From Methylococcaceae bacterium (GTDB taxonomy: Bacteria; Pseudomonadota; Gammaproteobacteria; Methylococcales; Methylomonadaceae): 10,292 nt of DNA. Shown in pieces: positions 6,136-10,292 of this stretch. A program made the position numbers and the translations under genes. The stretch is from NCBI GenBank assembly GCA_013138855.1, contig WTBX01000094.1, positions 1-10,292 on the forward strand. Reading direction: 5' to 3'. How positions within the stretch are numbered: the first letter of the stretch is position 1; each line of letters opens with the position of its first letter. Under the pieces are notes generated by a model. The model was not told the DNA's origin. It saw only the letters and a list, made by a program, of their open reading frames with translations, and did no database searches.

Positions 6136-7080
6136 TCAAAGTTCTCCAGAATTAAACTTTATCTGATTACGCCCATGTCGTTTGGCGTAATACAAAGCAT
6201 CATCCGCAAGTTTAATTAATTCAATATCAGACTCATTATTGTTTGAGGTAGAAATACCAATAGAAACGGTAATATTTAAAGTCTTACAAGGCTCATACTC
6301 AATGATATTTATCTCAACCTTTTGACGAAGGCGTTCAGCAATTTTAAGCGCATTATCGACTCCAGTATTGGGTAATAATATTGCCATTTCTTCACCACCA
6401 TAACGAACGACATAGTCATCTGCTCTGGCTGTATTGCCAAGAGTTTTAGCGGTAATTTGTAACACTAAATCGCCTACTAAATGTCCGTAATTATCATTAA
6501 CTTTTTTAAAGTGATCTATATCAATCATAAAATAAGAAAAAGGCTGGTGATTTTTCTGACAACGCTCTAATAATTGATTAAATTTTGTATTTAGCCATCC
6601 CCGATTAAACAAACCTGTCAAGTTATCAACACTTGCATGTCGCTCAAGTAAGCGTTGTTTTTCAATAGAGGTTTCCAGTTGAAAATTAACCCCTCGAAAA
6701 CGACTAACAAGCAGTTGTAAAAGATTCATCGTAAAGAGGTGATCGTGTCTTGCAAACTTCCAAAGTAAAGTTTCATCAACAGTAATCACTTTACAAGGAC
6801 AAAGACAAATAATAGAAGCAGAAGCGGGTTGCTGATCAATTAAAGAGATTTCCCCAATGGTATCACCCGCATGAATATTTTTTAAAGGCTCATCACTTTC
6901 ATGCAAATAAACCGCTGCATCACCTTCAACAAGCAGATGTAAGGTATAATTTTTATGTCCTTTTTTAATAATATATTCGTCTTTATTTAATTGCGTAACA
7001 GGAAGTTGCTTAATGTCATCCATTAGCGAAGCAGGAAGATTTTTAAACAAATTAAAATCTGTTAATTTAACCGCTTTCAT
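6136..7080 (-). CDS. cNMP-binding domain fused to GGDEF diguanylate cyclase domain
   Basis: A 314-residue soluble protein with no signal peptide. The ATG at 7080 has GGAG seven bases upstream. Residues about 10-125 are a CRP-like cyclic-nucleotide-binding fold (LFKNLPASLMDDI, EYIIKKGH, LHLLVEGDAAVYL, IHAGDTIGEISLI). Residues about 148-310 are a GGDEF domain with D187 in FMIDIDHFKKVND, the active loop GGEEM (228-232) and an intact RxxD inhibitory site (R219-D222) five residues before it. The predicted reaction is synthesis of c-di-GMP from two GTP with product feedback. Two oddities: Met replaces the last Phe of GG[DE]EF, and the pocket reads PASAS (85-89) where PRSA/PRTA is usual, so the Arg that grips the cyclic phosphate is replaced by A86. 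cNMP control is therefore uncertain; another ligand or protein contacts may gate it. It lies alone between two repeat-rich gaps. Confidence 0.93.
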   Translation of the reverse strand: MKAVKLTDFNLFKNLPASLMDDIKQLPVTQLNKDEYIIKKGHKNYTLHLLVEGDAAVYLHESDEPLKNIHAGDTIGEISLIDQQPASASIICLCPCKVITVDETLLWKFARHDHLFTMNLLQLLVSRFRGVNFQLETSIEKQRLLERHASVDNLTGLFNRGWLNTKFNQLLERCQKNHQPFSYFMIDIDHFKKVNDNYGHLVGDLVLQITAKTLGNTARADDYVVRYGGEEMAILLPNTGVDNALKIAERLRQKVEINIIEYEPCKTLNITVSIGISTSNNNESDIELIKLADDALYYAKRHGRNQIKFNSGEL

Positions 7081-7186
7081 TTGTTTGCTCCGTTATAGAT
7101 GGTTTATCTAGCAATTAAAAAAGGCTCATTGGTTTCAATAATAATTTTACCTATCTTGCATACGAGGGACTCTTAATTATTAACTG

Positions 7187-7357
7187 ATGTTACGCAGCGG
7201 AGTGAAAAAACAAGTTTTTTCACGTTTGCATATAACGGAGGAGTCCAATAGCTTTAGCTATTGGCGAGTCACGAAAATAGCTAAAGCTATTTCACTCCGC
7301 ACAATTTTTAAAAAACAAACTGTAAACTACTTTTTAAGGCAAATGAAGGATGCCAAT
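7187..7357. repeat. Intergenic block sharing both borders with 3475-3678
   Basis: It starts with ATGTTACGCA (7187-7196), identical to 3475-3484, and ends with ATGAAGGATGCCAAT (7343-7357), one base different from 3664-3678. The orientation and order of the two borders are the same in both blocks, while the contents differ. Confidence 0.55.
7197..7300. repeat. 104-bp three-hairpin element with 11-bp terminal inverted repeats
   Basis: GCGGAGTGAAA (7197-7207) is repeated exactly inverted at 7290-7300. Within lie three perfect palindromes: a 10-bp stem 7202-7211/7214-7223 (GTGAAAAAAC, loop AA), a 9-bp stem 7245-7253/7256-7264 (CCAATAGCT, loop TT) and an 8-bp stem 7275-7282/7285-7292 (AAATAGCT, loop AA). 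It resembles a small non-autonomous element; no target-site duplication is obvious. Confidence 0.85.
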
Positions 7358-7377
7358 TTTTCGGCAACTTAATAAAA

Positions 7378-7434
7378 TTTATAAACCATGAAGCGCATGA
7401 AGAACATGAAGTTTTAATGACTTATCTTCATGGT
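7378..7434. repeat. CATGAAG inverted-repeat element (copy 2)
   Basis: Positions 7378-7411 match the complement of 6079-6112 at 32 of 34 bases. A short inverted partner, CTTCATGGT (7426-7434), pairs with ACCATGAAG at 7385-7393. It lies about 50 bases past the stop of the barrel-protein gene, again at a 3' end, and may act in transcript ending or stability. Confidence 0.8.
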
Positions 7435-7483
7435 GAAAAGATATTTTAAGTTTCGGGTGTTATTTAATTTTTATTCCTACGTT

Positions 7484-8794
7484 TTAAAATTTATAAATCG
7501 TTCTAAGCCTTAAATAATCATTATCCTCCCATCGACCAAAATGCGTATTGTCAGCACCATCAAAAAATGCCCCTTCCAACCTAAAGGTCAAATTATCGTT
7601 AGGTTTATATTCTGCCCCACCAAACAAACCAAAATCTCCTTCAATATTATGACTTGCTGAGAAAAAATAGCCCCATTTGTGATTATGTTCAATTTCAACT
7701 TTACCTAATACACTATTACGAAGGGGACGAGATTCTCTGGAGCGAGTATCAACTTGGTTTGAATCTTCTGCATCAACCGACTCATCACCCGACCATTGCA
7801 ATGTCGTATTTATCTGACTTAAGCCTAAAATATTAGCCAGTACATTATCGCTATAACTCACCCCTACCGCATAACGAATAAAGTCTTCATCACGATTACT
7901 ATCGGTATATTGATAAATCACTTCACTATAGAGCTTCCATTCATCTATAACTTTTAAAATACCTGCGGCAACTGAGGTGGCTAAAGGATCAACTTTGTTA
8001 CGCTGATTTGTAGCTGTGCCTTGTTGTAAGGTTGGATAAATAGAAGGGCCATGATGAACTAAACCAAAAAAATCATAGCCTGCGCGTGAACCTTTATATT
8101 GCAATAAATAACCGACATTTTCGATTCTGACAGGACGATAGCTTTCCTGTATATCGTAGACCGCTGCAAGCGCAGTGAATTCAGGATCATCAGTATTCCC
8201 TAACCAGCGTGAATGGTTTGAAGGAATTAAGGACTTTTCATGAACAGGCATGACTTTAAAAGTCAGTGTATCATCACCGATAAAAAAATCTATCCCTGCT
8301 TGCCAGACTCCCATTTTATAAGTTTGACTAGGGTTTGTGAGGTTATAAAGTCCGAAACGATCAACAGGGGAATATAATTCTGACAAGCCCATTTCGATAT
8401 AATCTTTACCTAAAATAATTTCAAAATTATCGGCTTCGTAACGTAACCATGCAGTATTAAAATCAACGGTGCGAGGCTGGCGAGCGCGATGAGCAGGGTT
8501 TCTAAACGCACCAGAATACGCATGTTTTTGGCTTGAATATGCGCCATAAAGACTAAATCCCGTAGAAAGGTTATCTGTTAAATAACTTTGTGATTTAACG
8601 GTGAAACGTCCTAAAAATGCCGCATCGTCTCCATCAGCCGTACTTGAAGTGGGTGCTTTAAAATACCCAGTTCCAGTAATGTCTAACTCATATTCAGCAT
8701 TGTCAATGAATTGGCTTAATGGGTTTTCATCAGCGTGTGCATTAAAACTATAAAGACAGACTAAGACTAGAGACGTTAATAATTGTATCTTCAT
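7484..8794 (-). CDS. Putative outer-membrane beta-barrel (porin-like) protein
   Basis: A 436-residue protein. Residues 1-21 are a signal peptide (LLTSLVLVCLYSFNAHA, then DEN). The mature chain shows many short amphipathic strands with aromatic ends and acidic loops (FLGRFTVKSQSYL, FNTAWLRYEADNFEIILGKDY, KVEIEHNHKWGYFFSASH, LRLRTIYKF) and ends in Phe, the signal read by the Bam barrel-assembly machinery. Roughly 16 or more strands would fit the length. The stretch EADNFEIILGKDYIEMGLSELYSPVD resembles outer-membrane proteins whose barrel strands run GR/GKD-x-G near a plug or constriction loop, but I cannot name a family or substrate. It starts 24 bases after the membrane-protein gene upstream, so the two form an operon and may serve one transport or envelope process. 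The start has GAGTG a few bases upstream. Confidence 0.78.
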   Translation of the reverse strand: MKIQLLTSLVLVCLYSFNAHADENPLSQFIDNAEYELDITGTGYFKAPTSSTADGDDAAFLGRFTVKSQSYLTDNLSTGFSLYGAYSSQKHAYSGAFRNPAHRARQPRTVDFNTAWLRYEADNFEIILGKDYIEMGLSELYSPVDRFGLYNLTNPSQTYKMGVWQAGIDFFIGDDTLTFKVMPVHEKSLIPSNHSRWLGNTDDPEFTALAAVYDIQESYRPVRIENVGYLLQYKGSRAGYDFFGLVHHGPSIYPTLQQGTATNQRNKVDPLATSVAAGILKVIDEWKLYSEVIYQYTDSNRDEDFIRYAVGVSYSDNVLANILGLSQINTTLQWSGDESVDAEDSNQVDTRSRESRPLRNSVLGKVEIEHNHKWGYFFSASHNIEGDFGLFGGAEYKPNDNLTFRLEGAFFDGADNTHFGRWEDNDYLRLRTIYKF

Positions 8795-8818
8795 ATTATC
8801 ACTCGTTACTTTTTAGGG

Positions 8819-9625
8819 TTAGCTTGCGATTTTAAAGCGTAACTCTTTCCAAAAATAAGTCCATTTATTGACCGCTAGCTTAGTCGTTATTATTCCTAAA
8901 TAATCAACAAAACAATAGCAAGCTGCAACCCCGCTGGGTGGATTTCCTTGTGTTAATCCAAAAATTGGATCAATTTCAGCCCATGCCCATGTTCCTGAAA
9001 ATGTTCCGACAATTTCCAGCCACGTACTAATAAAAAATGCCCCTAAATAGATCATCGGGGCGCGACCTTTAAAAAAATAAGCTAAAAAGATACAAAATAA
9101 TACCGTTCCAGTCAGGTCTTGTCGGTCAGCAATAATTCCCCATAAAGCCCATGTCCCTCCTGTCATCACCGCAAAAATGGCTATTTTTCTAGCATAACGC
9201 TGAAAAAAACCCGAACGTGCTAATGCCACTATTGCCATGTACACCACGCCATGACCTGGAGGAACATAAGAAGGAAGATTTTTAAAACGATACGAATAAC
9301 ATTCCATATAAAGTGCTGCGAAATGCTCTGCCATCGTTGCAAAAATTAACGTCAGAATAACTTGCATTCTGGTATTTTTATCCTCTCCCCAAAGCATTGA
9401 AATTAAAAATGTCCATGCCATTACTGCTAGTATTTTCTGATCGGCCAATGAGCCGCTGCCATCATAATTTACAGCAATCGTAATAAATGTAAGAGAAAAT
9501 AGAACTATAAAATAATCTTTACGATGATGGAGTGCGTGAGGGTTTGAAACTGGAAAATAAGACAGCATAAATAAAAATTTCTTATCAATTGTAAGTGTGG
9601 AAAAGTAGCGTAAGTACCTAAGCAT
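8819..9625 (-). CDS. Multi-pass inner-membrane protein with PPGHG and GNPPSG motifs, function unknown
   Basis: A 268-residue hydrophobic protein with about seven membrane segments (around residues 37-53, 64-79, 88-105, 125-137, 148-165, 172-185, 190-208). Striking non-repetitive motifs lie at segment edges: VPPGHG (121-126), preceded by acidic and aromatic residues in AEHFAALYMECYSY, then LEIVGTFSGTWAW (203-215) and GNPPSG (227-232) followed by D241. Such fixed Gly/Pro/His/Glu motifs suggest an enzyme or ligand-binding membrane protein rather than a simple channel; I have a memory of similar uncharacterised proteins in other phyla but cannot name a family. The first 19 codons overlap a repeat arm (9611-9623), so the true start may be the ATG at 9568 (249 residues, MLSYFPVSNPH). 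The upstream ATG has a GAG close before it, so both remain possible. Operon partner: the barrel protein 24 bases downstream. Confidence 0.75.
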   Translation of the reverse strand: MLRYLRYFSTLTIDKKFLFMLSYFPVSNPHALHHRKDYFIVLFSLTFITIAVNYDGSGSLADQKILAVMAWTFLISMLWGEDKNTRMQVILTLIFATMAEHFAALYMECYSYRFKNLPSYVPPGHGVVYMAIVALARSGFFQRYARKIAIFAVMTGGTWALWGIIADRQDLTGTVLFCIFLAYFFKGRAPMIYLGAFFISTWLEIVGTFSGTWAWAEIDPIFGLTQGNPPSGVAACYCFVDYLGIITTKLAVNKWTYFWKELRFKIAS

Positions 9626-9779
9626 AACACTCGTGCATTTTTATATTTGCTGGAGCCGCGACTTTAGTCGCGGAAACCTCGCAATAACACTATTTTTTTA
9701 AAGGTTAGTAGCATTTTAACGCTCTAGCGCGACTAAAGTCGCGGCTCCGAATATACGAAAACTTTAGCTCAGGTACTTA
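9611..9779. repeat. Paired palindrome of the GCGACT-AGTCGC family (copy 2) with outer inverted repeat
   Basis: Inner arms 9652-9672 and 9728-9748 are perfect 21-base inverted repeats, each holding the palindrome GCGACT-TT-AGTCGC and ending in GGAGCC. Outside them TAAGTACCTAAGC (9611-9623) is inverted at 9767-9779 with one mismatch. The left outer arm overlaps the first codons of the membrane-protein gene if it starts at 9625. Confidence 0.85.
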
Positions 9780-9814
9780 AGTCAATTTGGCTAATTAAGA
9801 AAAGAGGCCTTATT

Positions 9815-10292
9815 TTAAAGTCCCATTTGCGTTCTTTCAAATAAACGCTGCGCTAAAATTCGACTGATATTATGATTTAACTTAGCATGGAGGCGTGGAT
9901 AAAAACGCATGGCTGACTGTACCTGCTCTTGATTTAACATAATGACTTGTAAGGGCTTACCATCTACGGGGACTCTGACGGTTGCTGTGCGTGTGACATT
10001 GCCCGCATATCCCGCCTCGCCAAAAATTTCACCCCAGCCTAATTGAGCGATGAGTCTTTTTTTATGACCTTCATGCAAGATAATTTCAGATTCACCTGAA
10101 ATCACAATAAATAATTTATCACCCAAATCACCTTGTTGTATAACGATTTCGCCCGCTTGATATTCACGTACTTGTGATAACAAAATCACCCGCTTAATTT
10201 GAAACGGTGTCATATCTGCAAAAATTTCACTTTTAATTAAAACTTGCTGACCCACATTAAGCGCGACGACATCCCACAAACTAACTAAACGA
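9815..10292 (-). CDS. C-terminal cyclic-nucleotide-binding domain of a larger protein (partial)
   Basis: The frame is open through the right edge of the window (reading RLVSLWDVVALNVG before the domain), so this is the C-terminal part of a longer protein. A possible TTG at 10279 is only an internal codon in my view. The visible 158 residues hold one CRP-type cNMP-binding fold: SEIFADMTPFQIKRVILLSQ, YQAGEIVIQQGDLGDKLFIVISGESEIIL, and the phosphate-binding cassette GEIFGEAGY followed by VTRTATV, with Glu and the key Arg both present. A helix-rich C-terminal tail ends in LAQRLFERTQMGL; no helix-turn-helix is seen, so it is not a CRP-type regulator. Such domains are often appended to transporters or enzymes; the nature of the N-terminal part cannot be told. 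The intact pocket makes it a better candidate receiver for the cyclase product than the GGDEF protein. Confidence 0.82.
   Translation of the reverse strand, partial: RLVSLWDVVALNVGQQVLIKSEIFADMTPFQIKRVILLSQVREYQAGEIVIQQGDLGDKLFIVISGESEIILHEGHKKRLIAQLGWGEIFGEAGYAGNVTRTATVRVPVDGKPLQVIMLNQEQVQSAMRFYPRLHAKLNHNISRILAQRLFERTQMGL

Larger units (their letters stand above)
7081..7483. other. Intergenic region with hairpin elements, no supported gene
   Basis: About 400 bases separate the GGDEF gene from the end of the barrel-protein gene. The part nearest the GGDEF gene (7081-7186) is AT-rich and should hold its promoter, but no clean consensus pair was found. The middle holds a three-hairpin element (7197-7300) within shared borders (7187-7357), and a CATGAAG repeat follows (7378-7434). 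A 61-codon plus-strand frame at 7187-7372 consists of these repeats and is not a gene. Confidence 0.6.

Noticed and set aside
7081..7186. Possible promoter for the GGDEF gene (TTGAAA with a TAGATA-like -10)
   Set aside because: The spacing of about 22 bases is too long and the region is so AT-rich that such matches are expected by chance.
7187..7372. 61-codon open frame on the plus strand
   Set aside because: It is composed almost entirely of the three-hairpin repeat element; the coding appearance comes from the repeats.
7654..7836. 60-codon open frame on the plus strand
   Set aside because: It is antisense within the barrel-protein gene and has no supporting features.

Overview
The window looks like part of an AT-rich Gram-negative genome, probably a gammaproteobacterium. 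It encodes two proteins that read as outer-membrane beta-barrels (both ending in Phe), Sec signal peptides, FecR-type periplasmic domains and a dense set of nucleotide-second-messenger domains. The intergenic spaces are packed with short paired palindromes, a style I associate from memory with large sulfur-oxidising Thiotrichales (Beggiatoa relatives) and similar lineages. That placement is only an impression. I see no rRNA, tRNA, CRISPR array, transposase or phage gene.

Layout. Positions 1-167 hold the 3' end of a plus-strand gene, possibly a TetR-type regulator. Every other gene is on the minus strand, so transcription reads from high to low coordinates. At the right edge (9815-10292) is the C-terminal part of a protein ending in a cyclic-nucleotide-binding domain. 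A two-gene unit follows (9568/9625 to 7484): an unrecognised multi-pass membrane protein and an outer-membrane barrel protein. Next is a stand-alone gene (7080-6136) joining a cNMP-binding domain to a GGDEF domain. A CHASE2-class III nucleotide cyclase follows (5824-3692). Last is a tight three-gene operon (3441-291): a TPR plus outer-membrane barrel protein with a Slam-like layout, then two tandem FecR-domain proteins that are clear duplicates.

How the genes may work together. The cyclase senses something in the periplasm through CHASE2 and makes a cyclic nucleotide. Two cNMP-binding proteins sit on the same strand close by, and one of them carries a GGDEF (c-di-GMP synthase) domain, so a cNMP to c-di-GMP relay is conceivable. 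Two details complicate this. The cyclase has Arg at both positions that normally select the purine base, and the GGDEF protein lacks the usual phosphate-binding Arg in its cNMP pocket. Downstream, the TPR-barrel protein and the two secreted FecR proteins look like an envelope module: the barrel could export or anchor the FecR proteins, whose divergent linkers end in a conserved 15-residue motif.

Intergenic DNA. At least five families of small paired palindromic repeats are visible (cores GCGACT-AGTCGC, AGCT-centred, ACCTGACAGGT, GTCCACGAAA and CATGAAG). Two separate intergenic regions (3475-3678 and 7187-7357) share the same left and right border sequences but carry different internal palindromes. 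One repeat pair overlaps the first codons of the membrane-protein gene and affects which start should be chosen.
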